Positions 43,854 through 53,619 of a stretch of DNA of 64,000 nt are shown piece after piece. The stretch is from positions 1 through 64,000 of the forward strand of contig JBISJT010000001.1 of the NCBI GenBank assembly GCA_044442785.1, given 5' to 3'. Within the stretch, counting starts at the first letter, position 1. Each line of letters begins with the position of its first letter. Position numbers and translations under genes: made by a program. The stretch comes from Makana argininalis_B. GTDB taxonomy: Bacteria > Pseudomonadota > Gammaproteobacteria > Enterobacterales > Enterobacteriaceae. The notes beneath the pieces were generated by a model. The model ran no database searches. It was not told where the DNA came from and worked only from the letters and a program-made list of their open reading frames with translations.

Positions 43854-45518
43854 TTATAAATATTTTTTAAATTTATTAATTTGTTTTTTACTAATTTTAT
43901 GAATTAAATTTTTTGAAAATGATTTGACTTTTATTTCATCTAATAACCAATATTGTTTTAAAAAAAATTTCGAATTTGACCAATAATTTTTTTTAATAGG
44001 TAAAATATTTTTTATATTTGAAGAAATTTTAGGAGCTATAGGATATAAAATACAACTATATACAAAAATTAGCCATAAACAATTTTTTAAAATATTTTTA
44101 TATTTAATTAAATAAATATTATCTTTTAACCATGGTTTTTTTTTAGTAAAATATTCATTACCTAATTTCCACATTTTATTCATAATATAACCTGATTTTC
44201 TATATTCTAATTTATGCATAAAATAATCATATTTATAAATATATTTAATTATAATATTTATTAATTTATTATCTGGAATATAACCATAACTTAGAATACC
44301 ATTATAATTTTTAATTATTATAGATGTTAATCTATTAACAAAATTTCCAAGACTATTTGATAAATTATTTATTATATTAGACATTAAACTAAAAGAAAAA
44401 TCAGAATCACTAGATTCAGGAATCATACAAAAAAGCGTATATCTCCAATAATCTGAAGGAAAAAGATTAAGAGCTTTATCTGTAAATATTCCACGATGTA
44501 AACTTGTTGAGAATTTTTTTCCTTCATATGTTAACCAATTTAATCCTTTTATAATTTTAGGTAAAGTCCATTTTAATTGTGTAGCCATCATAATAGATGG
44601 TAAAAATATTGAATGAAAAAAAATATTGTCTTTTGCCATAAATTGTATTAAATCTACATTTTTATTATTTTTCCACCATGTTTTCCATATATTTTTTTTT
44701 TTTTTCTTGATTGACCATTCTTTAGTTAAACTTATGTATCCTAATATTGCATCAAACCATACATAAAAAACTTTATTTTCAAATCCTAATTTTGGTACTT
44801 TTATTCCCCATGTTAAATCTCTTGTTATACATTTTGGTTTAATTATTTTTTTTATCCAAGTTTCAGAAATTCCTTTTACTATTAAGGACCAATATTTTTT
44901 TTTTTTAATCCAACATTTTAATTTATTTTCTATTTTTTTAAAATTAAAAAATAAATGTTTACTATTTAATATTTTTAAAACACTGGAAGGGTTTATCACA
45001 GATCTAGGATTTATTAATTCATTAACATCAAAAATAGAGTTACAATTATCACATTGATCACCCCGTGAATTATTAAAATTACAATATGGACATTGTCCTT
45101 CGATATAACGATCAGGTAGAAATCTTTGATCTTTAACAGAATAAATTTGTTTAATATCTTTTGAAAATATAAATCCATTTTTATCTAAAATATTAAAAAT
45201 ATTTTTTACAAATTTATGATTAAATACAGAAGAAGTTCTACCAAAAAAATCAAAATTAATATTAAATTGTTTATATATATTTTTTTGTAAAGTGTAATAT
45301 TTTTTACAAAATTTATTTATATTAATTTTTTTTTTCATTGCACCTATTTCAGCTGGAGTTCCATGTTCATCTGTTCCACAAATAAATAATACATTATATT
45401 TTTGTTGACGAAAGTATCTTGCACATATATCAGCAGGTAAAATTGATCCTATTAAATTACCTATATGTTTAATTCCATTAATATAAGGAAGGGAACTCGT
45501 AATTAATTTTTTTTTCAT
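43854..45518 (-). CDS. metG: Methionyl-tRNA synthetase, non-enterobacterial type
   Basis: Class I synthetase of 554 residues. It has the N-terminal SSLPYINGIKHIGNLIG (HIGH-type), FICGTDEHGTP, the zinc knuckle CPYCNFNNSRGDQCDNC, WFDAILGY, and KFSTS in place of KMSKS. E. coli MetG instead has KMSKSRG, CADDAHGTP and a C-terminal tRNA-binding dimerisation domain, which is missing here. The pattern (GTDEHGTP, LPDRYIEG, NFVNRL) resembles a MetRS group I associate with other proteobacteria and actinobacteria. A transferred gene is therefore possible; charging of Met-tRNA is not in doubt. Confidence 0.93.
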   Translation of the reverse strand: MKKKLITSSLPYINGIKHIGNLIGSILPADICARYFRQQKYNVLFICGTDEHGTPAEIGAMKKKININKFCKKYYTLQKNIYKQFNINFDFFGRTSSVFNHKFVKNIFNILDKNGFIFSKDIKQIYSVKDQRFLPDRYIEGQCPYCNFNNSRGDQCDNCNSIFDVNELINPRSVINPSSVLKILNSKHLFFNFKKIENKLKCWIKKKKYWSLIVKGISETWIKKIIKPKCITRDLTWGIKVPKLGFENKVFYVWFDAILGYISLTKEWSIKKKKKNIWKTWWKNNKNVDLIQFMAKDNIFFHSIFLPSIMMATQLKWTLPKIIKGLNWLTYEGKKFSTSLHRGIFTDKALNLFPSDYWRYTLFCMIPESSDSDFSFSLMSNIINNLSNSLGNFVNRLTSIIIKNYNGILSYGYIPDNKLINIIIKYIYKYDYFMHKLEYRKSGYIMNKMWKLGNEYFTKKKPWLKDNIYLIKYKNILKNCLWLIFVYSCILYPIAPKISSNIKNILPIKKNYWSNSKFFLKQYWLLDEIKVKSFSKNLIHKISKKQINKFKKYL

Positions 45519-45704
45519 ATTTTTATTTAGATGTAAAATATTTTAAAAAAAATTATTAAATTATAAATTTAAACATTATTTATTTTAATTTATTAAATTT
45601 TTAAATTTATTTATTAATATTTTATTATTAATAATATATACTAAATTATAAATTATATTAAAACAAGTACATGAATTTATAAATTAAAAATTAAGGAAAA
45701 AATA

Positions 45705-47432
45705 TTGAATATTAATATGTTAATTTCTAAAAAAATTAAAAATGTTTTTTTATTTTTTGGATTAAAAAATATTTATTCAATAAATATTAATAAAACGAAT
45801 ATAGAAAAATTTGGTAATTACCAATTAAATTTTATTATATTTATTTCTAAAAAATTCGGAATTGATTCTATAATCTTAGCAAAAAAATTAATTTATTTTA
45901 TAAAATTAAATGGAATAGTTGATAAAATTGATATTATATATCCAGGTTTTATGAATTTTTTTATAAATATAAAATTTATAAAAAATTTAATTTTAGATTA
46001 CATTAAATCAAATAGAATTGGAATAAAAAAATTAAAATTTAAAAATATCGTAATAGATTATTCTTCTCCTAATATAGCAAAAGAAATGCATGTAGGTCAT
46101 TTAAGATCTACCATTATCGGTGATGCCTATTATAGAATTATTTTATTTTTAGGTTTAAATGCTATAAAAGCAAACCATATAGGTGATTGGGGTGCACAAT
46201 TTGGAATGTTAATTGCATATATAGTTAAAAAAAAAATTAAAAAATCTGAAATAAAAATTTCTTGTTTAGAAAATTATTATTGTTTAGCAAAAATTATTTA
46301 TAAAAAAGATCCATATTTCTGTAAATTATCAAAAAAATATTTAGTAAAATTGCAAAATAGAGATCAATTTTGTATAAAATTATGGAAAAAAATACTTTTA
46401 AATAGTATTAAAAAAAATCAAATAATTTATGATAAATTAAATGTTACATTAAATTACAATGATATATATGGTGAAAGTTTTTATCATAATTTATTACCTA
46501 ATATTATTAATGATTTAATTAAAAAAAAAATCGCTTTAAATAATAATGGTAATATTATAATTTTCCTTAATGAATTTAAAAATAAATACGGAAATAAAAT
46601 GGGAGTTATTATTAAAAAAAAAGATGGATCTTATTTATATAGTGCTATTGATATTGCTTGTGCTAAATATAGATGTGAAATTTTAAAAGCTAATAAAATA
46701 ATATACTTTGTTGACTCTCGTCAAAATCAATATTTACTTCAGATTTTTAAAATAGTTAAAAAAGCTGGATATGTACCTAAAAATGTTTATATGAAACATT
46801 ATATGTTTGGAATGATATTAAATAAAAACGGAAAACCATTTAAAACAAGAGATGGTTCTAATATTAAATTAATTAAACTTTTAAATGAATCTATATTACG
46901 TGCAAAAATTATAATTAAAAATAAAAATCCTAATATTAAAACCAAAGAACTATATAAATTAGCTAAAATAGTTGGAATAGGATCAATAAAATATAATGAT
47001 TTATCTAGAAACCGTGTTCATAATTATATATTTAATTGGAATAATATGTTAAATTTTAACGGTAATACTTATATATATATTCAATATGCATATGCTAGAA
47101 TTTCTTCAATAATAGAACGTAATTGTAAAAATAAAAAAATATTAATATATAGTATTAATATAAAAAAAAAATATGAAATAAAATTAGCAAATAAATTAAT
47201 TCAATTAGAAGAAATATTATTTTTGATTTATAAAAAAGCCACACCTAATATTTTATGTTCTTATCTATATGATGTTTCTGTAATCTTTTCTTCATTTTAT
47301 GAAAAATATTCTATTATTAATTCTAAAAATTTCAAAACTATTAATAGTAGATTAAAATTAATTTTACTTACAAGAAAAACTTTAAAATTAGGACTAAATT
47401 TATTAGGAATAAAAATATCAAATAAAATGTAA
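45705..47432 (+). CDS. argS: Arginyl-tRNA synthetase
   Basis: Class I synthetase of 575 residues (E. coli 577). I accept the TTG start because MNINMLISKKI aligns with the E. coli start MNIQALLSEKV and AAGGA lies just upstream; an ATG four codons later is the alternative. It has SSPNIAKEMHVGHLRSTIIGD with the HIGH motif, GDWGAQFG, and KPFKTRDG in the KMSKS position as in E. coli. The C-terminal DALR-type anticodon domain is present. Confidence 0.96.
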   Translation: MNINMLISKKIKNVFLFFGLKNIYSININKTNIEKFGNYQLNFIIFISKKFGIDSIILAKKLIYFIKLNGIVDKIDIIYPGFMNFFINIKFIKNLILDYIKSNRIGIKKLKFKNIVIDYSSPNIAKEMHVGHLRSTIIGDAYYRIILFLGLNAIKANHIGDWGAQFGMLIAYIVKKKIKKSEIKISCLENYYCLAKIIYKKDPYFCKLSKKYLVKLQNRDQFCIKLWKKILLNSIKKNQIIYDKLNVTLNYNDIYGESFYHNLLPNIINDLIKKKIALNNNGNIIIFLNEFKNKYGNKMGVIIKKKDGSYLYSAIDIACAKYRCEILKANKIIYFVDSRQNQYLLQIFKIVKKAGYVPKNVYMKHYMFGMILNKNGKPFKTRDGSNIKLIKLLNESILRAKIIIKNKNPNIKTKELYKLAKIVGIGSIKYNDLSRNRVHNYIFNWNNMLNFNGNTYIYIQYAYARISSIIERNCKNKKILIYSINIKKKYEIKLANKLIQLEEILFLIYKKATPNILCSYLYDVSVIFSSFYEKYSIINSKNFKTINSRLKLILLTRKTLKLGLNLLGIKISNKM

Positions 47433-47616
47433 ATTAATAATTTATATATATCTAAAAAAAATATTATTTTATTTTTAGATTAATTAAAAACTTATTTTTA
47501 ATATTATTTATTTTTTTAAAAATTAAAATTTTATTTATTTTTTAATTAAAATAATATTTATTATTCATATAAATTAATAATTCATTTAATAAATAAATCA
47601 AACAAAAGGAAAAAAT

Positions 47617-49092
47617 ATGTCATTAAAATCTAAAATTAAAGCTTGTGATTTAGTTATTTTTGGAACAAAAGGTGACTTATCTTTTCGTAAATTATTTCCA
47701 TCATTATATAGATTAGAAAAATTAAATTTAATTCATCCAGAAACAAAAATAATAGGAGTAAGCCGTATAAATTGGGATATTAAATATTATTTAAAATCAG
47801 TTAAAAAATCATTAAAAATATTTATAGAAGAAGAAATTGATACAAAATTATGGAAAAAATTTAGTAAAAGATTAAAATTTTGTAAATTAGATATTAATAA
47901 TATTAAATATTTTAAATTATTAAATAACAAATTAAATCAAAATAAAAGAATAACAATAAATTATTTTGCTATGCCACCAAAAACTTTTGGATCTATTTGT
48001 AAAGGATTAGGTCAAGCAAAATTAAATAATAAAAAAAGTTGTGTAGTGATAGAAAAACCCATAGGAACTGATTTATCTTCATATAAAATTATAAATAATC
48101 AAGTTTCAAAATATTTTAATAATAAACAAATCTATAGAATAGATCATTATTTATGTAAACAGGTGATAATAAATTTATTAGCTTTAAGATTTTCTAATTC
48201 TATATTTATTTCTAATTGGAATAATCGTTATATAGATCATGTACAAATTACAATTTCTGAAGAAATAGGAATAGAAAACCGTTGGAATTATTTTGATCAA
48301 GTTGGACAAATGCGAGATATGGTTCAAAGTCATATGTTACAAATATTAACTATAATAGCTATGTCACCCCCTACTAATTTAACTAATGATCTTATCAGAA
48401 ATGAAAAAATAAAAATTTTACGTTCACTTAGACCTATTAATTATAGTAATATTACAGATACAACTGTTAGAGGACAATATACTTCTGGATTTATAAAAGG
48501 TAAAAAAGTACCTGGTTATATTAAAGAAAAAAATGCAAATAAAAATAGTTTTACAGAAACTTTTGTATCTATACGTGTAAATATAGATAATTTTATGTGG
48601 TCAGGGGTACCTTTTTATTTAAGAACAGGAAAAAGATTAAAAACAAAATATTCTGAAATTGTAATTTATTTTAAAAAACCCTCTATTTCTTTGTTTAAAG
48701 AACATTTTAAAAAACTAAATAATAATAAATTAACTATACGTATTCAACCTAATGAAGAGATAAATATTCAAATATTAAACAATATAACAGGATTGGATAA
48801 TATATATAATTTATATTATAATGAATTTAATTATACATTAAATAAAAAAAAAAATAGATCTTATATAGAAAATGATTATGATCGTATATTTTTAGGATTA
48901 ATGAAAGGAATGCAAAATTTTTTTGTAAGTAAAGAAGAAATAGAAGAATCATGGAAATGGATTGATTCTATAATAAAAGCTTGGAATTTAAAAAATGATA
49001 AACCTAAACCTTATAAAGCTGGAACATGGGGACCTATCTCATCTTTTAATATGATAAAAAAAGATCATAGGTTTTGGAATAAATATAAATAA
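47617..49092 (+). CDS. zwf: Glucose-6-phosphate 1-dehydrogenase
   Basis: Oxidises glucose 6-phosphate to 6-phosphogluconolactone, making NADPH. The 491 residues equal E. coli Zwf. The N-terminal nucleotide-binding region is FGTKGDLSFRKLFPSLY, EKPIGTDLSS follows, and the active-site signature is RIDHYLCKQ. The family consensus is RIDHYLGKE; the glycine and glutamate are changed while the substrate-binding His and Lys remain. The C-terminal half (WSGVPFYLRTGKRL, AGTWGP) is well kept. Confidence 0.95.
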   Translation: MSLKSKIKACDLVIFGTKGDLSFRKLFPSLYRLEKLNLIHPETKIIGVSRINWDIKYYLKSVKKSLKIFIEEEIDTKLWKKFSKRLKFCKLDINNIKYFKLLNNKLNQNKRITINYFAMPPKTFGSICKGLGQAKLNNKKSCVVIEKPIGTDLSSYKIINNQVSKYFNNKQIYRIDHYLCKQVIINLLALRFSNSIFISNWNNRYIDHVQITISEEIGIENRWNYFDQVGQMRDMVQSHMLQILTIIAMSPPTNLTNDLIRNEKIKILRSLRPINYSNITDTTVRGQYTSGFIKGKKVPGYIKEKNANKNSFTETFVSIRVNIDNFMWSGVPFYLRTGKRLKTKYSEIVIYFKKPSISLFKEHFKKLNNNKLTIRIQPNEEINIQILNNITGLDNIYNLYYNEFNYTLNKKKNRSYIENDYDRIFLGLMKGMQNFFVSKEEIEESWKWIDSIIKAWNLKNDKPKPYKAGTWGPISSFNMIKKDHRFWNKYK

Positions 49093-49114
49093 TCTATTCT
49101 AATTAGAATAGATT
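49091..49114 (+). terminator. Palindromic hairpin after zwf
   Basis: AATCTATTCTAA is followed directly by its exact reverse complement, giving a 24-base perfect palindrome overlapping the zwf stop codon. No U run follows, so termination strength is uncertain. Confidence 0.45.
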
Positions 49115-49199
49115 AAAAAATTCAAATATAAAATAAATAATATTAATTATTAATTAAAATAATTTATAAAAATTTATTGATTTATAAGAGTATATTTAA

Positions 49200-50918
49200 A
49201 TGCGTACTTTATATTGTGGAGATGTAAATTTATCTAATGTTGGACAAAAAGTAACATTATGTGGTTGGGTTAATAAATTTCGTAATTTAGGATCATTAAT
49301 TTTTATAGATCTTCGTGATATAGAAGGAATAATACAAATAATATTTGATAATAAAATGTTAAAAATTTTTAATTTAGCTGAAAATTTACGTAATGAATAT
49401 TGTATTAAAATAAAAGGAATTGTTAGAAAAAAACCTGTTTCAAAATTTAATAATGAAATTACTCAAAAAAAAATAGAAGTATTAGCTATTAAATTAAAAA
49501 TTCTTAATAAATCTAAACCATTTCCTATAGATTTTAATAAATATAATAGTGAAGATCAAAGAATGAAATTTAGATATCTTGATCTTAGAAGTAGTAATAT
49601 GGCATATAGGATTAAAACTCGTTCTAAAATATCTCACTTAATTCGTAATTTTATGAATTCAAAAAACTTTATTGATATTGAAACACCAATGTTAACTAAA
49701 TCTACAAATGAAGGATCAAGAGATTATCTTATTCCTAGTAGAATACATAAAAATAAATTTTATGCATTACCTCAGTCTCCACAACTATTTAAACAAATTT
49801 TAATGTTATCAGGATTTGATAAATATTATCAAATTGCTAAATGTTTTCGTGATGAAGATTTAAGATCAGATAGACAACCAGAATTTACACAAATAGATAT
49901 TGAAGCATCTTTTATGAAATCATCAAAATTGCATTTAATAATAGAACAATTAATTAAAAAATTATGGAAAAATATATATGGAATAAATATAGGTAATTTT
50001 AAAAGAATTACTTATAAAGATTCTATTAATAAATTTGGTTCTGATAAACCAGATTTAAGAAATCCTATGAAATTAATTAATTTAACAAATTTGTTTAAGC
50101 AAAATAATATAAATTTTTTCAATAATGTTAATAAAAATAAAAATTTTATAATATCATCATTAAAAGTACCAGGGGGTATCAATTTAAGTATAAAAAAAAT
50201 TAATGATTATAATAATGATATTAAAATATATAAAGTAAGTAATTTAATATGGATAAAAATAAAAAATAAAAATATTGGAATAAATGGTATAAAAATTTCA
50301 ATTAAAAATTTTTTTGATATTAATATTATTAAAAAAATAATATCTAATACTAAAGCAAAAAATGATGATATAATTTTTATTGTTTCAGGTGATTTTATTA
50401 ATGTTAATAATGCTTTAGGTTATTTACGTAATAAAATTGGATTTGATTTAAAAATAACAAATATTAATTCTTGGAAACCAGTATGGATTATAGATTTTCC
50501 AATGTTTTATTTAGGAAAAAATAGTAAGCTTAAATCTTTTCATCACCCATTTACTTCACCAAAGAATATAAATGATAAAAATATTATAAATGATCCTACC
50601 AAAGTCATATCAAATTCTTTTGATATAGTAATTAATGGATATGAAATAGGGAGCGGTTCAGTTCGTATTAATAATATAAATGTACAAAAAATTATTTTTA
50701 AAATTTTAGGTATTAATAAAATTGAACAAAAAAAAAAATATGGTTTTTTTCTTAATGCTTTAAAATATGGTGCACCACCTCATATAGGTATTGCATTAGG
50801 TTTAGATCGTTTGGTTATGCTGTTAACTGGAACAAATAATATTCGTGATGTTATTGCTTTTCCAAAAACTACTAATGCAGTAGATCTTATGATTAATGCT
50901 CCTAATTTTATAAATTAA
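49200..50918 (+). CDS. aspS: Aspartyl-tRNA synthetase
   Basis: Class II synthetase of 572 residues (E. coli 590). It begins MRTLYCGDVNLSNVGQKVTLCGWV (OB-fold anticodon domain), then RYLDLRS, LPQSPQLFKQILM, motif 2 CFRDEDLRSDRQPEFTQIDIE, a degenerate bacterial GAD insert (about 280-410), and motif 3 APPHIGIALGLDRLVMLLTG. aspS, ruvC, zwf and argS share one chromosomal region in E. coli. Confidence 0.97.
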   Translation: MRTLYCGDVNLSNVGQKVTLCGWVNKFRNLGSLIFIDLRDIEGIIQIIFDNKMLKIFNLAENLRNEYCIKIKGIVRKKPVSKFNNEITQKKIEVLAIKLKILNKSKPFPIDFNKYNSEDQRMKFRYLDLRSSNMAYRIKTRSKISHLIRNFMNSKNFIDIETPMLTKSTNEGSRDYLIPSRIHKNKFYALPQSPQLFKQILMLSGFDKYYQIAKCFRDEDLRSDRQPEFTQIDIEASFMKSSKLHLIIEQLIKKLWKNIYGINIGNFKRITYKDSINKFGSDKPDLRNPMKLINLTNLFKQNNINFFNNVNKNKNFIISSLKVPGGINLSIKKINDYNNDIKIYKVSNLIWIKIKNKNIGINGIKISIKNFFDINIIKKIISNTKAKNDDIIFIVSGDFINVNNALGYLRNKIGFDLKITNINSWKPVWIIDFPMFYLGKNSKLKSFHHPFTSPKNINDKNIINDPTKVISNSFDIVINGYEIGSGSVRINNINVQKIIFKILGINKIEQKKKYGFFLNALKYGAPPHIGIALGLDRLVMLLTGTNNIRDVIAFPKTTNAVDLMINAPNFIN

Positions 50919-51006
50919 ATTACTTATAATAACTAAATATTAATATTTATAGTGATTTATTAAAAATAAATTTAAATTAATAAATAAAAATTTATAAGTG
51001 AATTAT

Positions 51007-51483
51007 ATGACAATAATATTAGGTATTGATCCAGGATATAGAATTACAGGATATGGTATTTTACGTGAATATAAAAAAAAATTAATTTATATAAAAAGTG
51101 GTTGTATTTTAACCAAATTAAATAATATCAGTGATAGATTGAAAATTATTTATTCAGAAATAACAAATATAATTAAAAAATTTAAACCTAAATTATTATC
51201 AATTGAAAAAGTTTATATTTGTAAGAATACAAATTCAATTATCAAACTTAGTCAAGCAAGGGGAGTTGCTATTATAGCAGCTATTAATTTAAATTTATTA
51301 ATTTTTGAATATACATCTAGTAGGGTTAAAAAACTTGTAACAGGAATAGGATCATCAAATAAAAATGAAGTTAAAAAAAAAATTATTAAGTTATTTAAAC
51401 TTAATGATAATATAAAAAATGATGAATCTGATGCATTGGCAATGGCTATAGCTCATTTTTATTCACAACATTATTTAATTTAA
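51007..51483 (+). CDS. ruvC: Holliday junction resolvase RuvC
   Basis: Endonuclease that resolves Holliday junctions in recombination. I start at the ATG 51007 (MTIILGIDPGYRITGYGIL), which matches the family; an upstream in-frame GTG at 50998 would add three residues. The 158 residues keep the acidic tetrad: Asp in GIDPG, Glu in SIEKVY, and two Asp in DESDALAMAIAH. ruvA and ruvB, which normally follow, are not here, and yebC between aspS and ruvC is lost. Confidence 0.95.
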   Translation: MTIILGIDPGYRITGYGILREYKKKLIYIKSGCILTKLNNISDRLKIIYSEITNIIKKFKPKLLSIEKVYICKNTNSIIKLSQARGVAIIAAINLNLLIFEYTSSRVKKLVTGIGSSNKNEVKKKIIKLFKLNDNIKNDESDALAMAIAHFYSQHYLI

Positions 51484-51591
51484 AAAAAATACAATAAAAT
51501 TAATTATATGAAAATAAATATTTAAGATTATTTATTTATTATTTTTTTAATAATATTAATTATTTTTAATAATTATTTTAATTAAAAAAAT

Positions 51592-51620
51592 TTGCATTTT
51601 ATTTATAATTAAAGTATATT
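51592..51620 (+). promoter_or_regulatory. Sigma-70-type promoter for initiator tRNA
   Basis: TTGCAT, a 17-base spacer and TATATT end 12 bases before the tRNA. The -10 box matches consensus at five of six positions. Confidence 0.65.
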
Positions 51621-51632
51621 GTTCATATTAGA

Positions 51633-51706
<74 letters not shown>

Positions 51707-51751
51707 TAAAAAAAAATATTATATATAATATTTTTTTATTAAATATAAAAT

Positions 51752-52693
51752 ATGAGTTTTTATAAAAATAATTTATATCCAAAAGCCATATTTATTATGG
51801 GTCCCACTGCATCAGGAAAAACTAATTTAGCAATAAATTTAATAAAATATATACCATCTGAAATTATAAGTGTAGATTCAGCTTTAATTTATAAAGAAAT
51901 GAATATAGGAACAAATAAACCTGATTTAAAAACTTTATTTGAACATAATCATTATTTAATTAATATTAAAGAACCATTTGAATCTTATTCTTCAATAAAT
52001 TTTTGTTTAGATGCAATTAATAAAATGAAACAAATTACAAAATTAGGTAAAATACCTTTATTAGTCGGGGGTAGTATTCTTTACTTTAAAATGTTAATAG
52101 AAGGATTCCCTATATTACCATATCCTGATATAAAAATAAGATATTTAATTAAAAAAAAAAAACAAAAAATAGGCAATATCGGATTATATAATATTTTATA
52201 TAAAATTGATAAAGATACAGCAAAAAAAATTCATTTTAATGATTTTAAAAGAATCTCAAGAGCGTTAGAAATTAATTTTATTACAAATAAAAAATTAAAA
52301 TATTTAATTAATAAAAAATTTAATAAGTTAAAATATAAAATATATATTTTTTCTATTTTTCCTACAAATATTGAATTAATTTATAATAAAGTTTATACAA
52401 GATGTAATAACATGTTAAATAATGGATTTGAAGATGAAGTTAAACATCTAATAAACATTAAAAAAGTAAATCAAAAAATGGTTTCTATGAAATGTATTGG
52501 GTATAAACAAATGTATGAATATATTTTAGGAAAAATAAAATACGAAAATATGATAATAAACATAATAAGAGCAAATAAAAATTTTATAAAAAAACAAATC
52601 AATTGGATTAAAAAAATTAATAATATTAATTATATAAATGGAATAAATGTTCAAAATGATATTAAAAATATTTTAAATATAATTAATAAATAA
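51752..52693 (+). CDS. miaA: tRNA dimethylallyltransferase MiaA
   Basis: Adds an isopentenyl group to A37 of tRNAs reading UNN codons. The 313 residues (E. coli 316) have the P-loop GPTASGKTNLA, SVDSALIYKEMNIGT with the catalytic Asp, PLLVGGSILYF, and MKCIGYKQMYEY. In E. coli hfq and several other genes separate miaA from rlmB; here rlmB is next, so the intervening block was deleted. Confidence 0.96.
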   Translation: MSFYKNNLYPKAIFIMGPTASGKTNLAINLIKYIPSEIISVDSALIYKEMNIGTNKPDLKTLFEHNHYLINIKEPFESYSSINFCLDAINKMKQITKLGKIPLLVGGSILYFKMLIEGFPILPYPDIKIRYLIKKKKQKIGNIGLYNILYKIDKDTAKKIHFNDFKRISRALEINFITNKKLKYLINKKFNKLKYKIYIFSIFPTNIELIYNKVYTRCNNMLNNGFEDEVKHLINIKKVNQKMVSMKCIGYKQMYEYILGKIKYENMIINIIRANKNFIKKQINWIKKINNINYINGINVQNDIKNILNIINK

Positions 52694-52822
52694 TTATTTT
52701 GTTTAATAAATAAATAAATTAAAAAAATATTTTAAAATAATATATTTATTTGAATTAATATTATTAATTATTTTAAAATTAATTAATTTTAATAAATTAA
52801 ATTATATTAAATTGTTAAAATC

Positions 52823-53566
52823 ATGTGTAAAATTATATATGGTATTAACACTATAAATGAAGTTTATAAAACAAACCCAAATATTTTAATATGTATCTAT
52901 ATTTTTAAAAAAAATAATAATTTTCGTTTAAATAAATTATTAAAAAAAATTTATAATAAAGGAATTAAAATAAAATTAAATAATAATAAATTTTATATAA
53001 ATAAAATTAATAAAAAAAAACATCAAGGAATTTGTGCTCTAATTAAAAAAAAAAAAACAACAAATGAAAATGATTTATTAAATATTTTAAAAAAAAAAAA
53101 AAATATTTTAATATTAATTTTAGATGGTATAAAAGATCCACGTAATTTAGGTGCTTGTTTAAGATGTGCTGAAGCAGCAGGTGTAAATATTGTTATAATA
53201 CCTAAAAATAGAACATCTTCTATTAATTCTACTGTTATAAAAGTTTCTAGTGGATCAATTTATAATTTAAAAATAATAAAAGTTATTAATATATCTAGAA
53301 CATTAATTTTGTTAAAAAAACTAAAAGTTTTTATAATAGGATCTATTATTAATTCTGATAATAATATTTTTAAAGTTAAACTTTCAGGATCATTAGCTTT
53401 GGTTGTTGGTTCAGAAGATAAGGGATTGAGATATTTAACTAAAAAAAATTGTGATATACTTGTAAGTATACCGATGTTAGGGTCTATTTCTTCATTAAAT
53501 GTTTCTGTTGCTACAGGAATTTGTCTTTTTGAAATAATTAGACAACGTATATTTAATATTAAATAA
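52823..53566 (+). CDS. rlmB: 23S rRNA (guanosine-2251-2'-O)-methyltransferase RlmB
   Basis: SPOUT-family methyltransferase of 247 residues (E. coli 243). The N-terminal RNA-binding domain starts MCKIIYGINTINEVY, followed by the knotted catalytic domain with ILILDGIKDPRNLGACLRCAEAAGV, LVVGSEDKGL and the C-terminal ISSLNVSVATGICLFEIIRQR. Two A runs (53048-53057 and 53092-53102) are potential slippage sites. Confidence 0.95.
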   Translation: MCKIIYGINTINEVYKTNPNILICIYIFKKNNNFRLNKLLKKIYNKGIKIKLNNNKFYINKINKKKHQGICALIKKKKTTNENDLLNILKKKKNILILILDGIKDPRNLGACLRCAEAAGVNIVIIPKNRTSSINSTVIKVSSGSIYNLKIIKVINISRTLILLKKLKVFIIGSIINSDNNIFKVKLSGSLALVVGSEDKGLRYLTKKNCDILVSIPMLGSISSLNVSVATGICLFEIIRQRIFNIK

Positions 53567-53619
53567 AATTTAATAATTTATTTTGAATTAAATATTTATT
53601 TTTAAAATATGGTATAAAA

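Noticed and set aside
50998..51006. GTG at 50998 as the start of ruvC.
   Set aside because: The ATG at 51007 matches the family N-terminus; the extra three residues have no counterpart.
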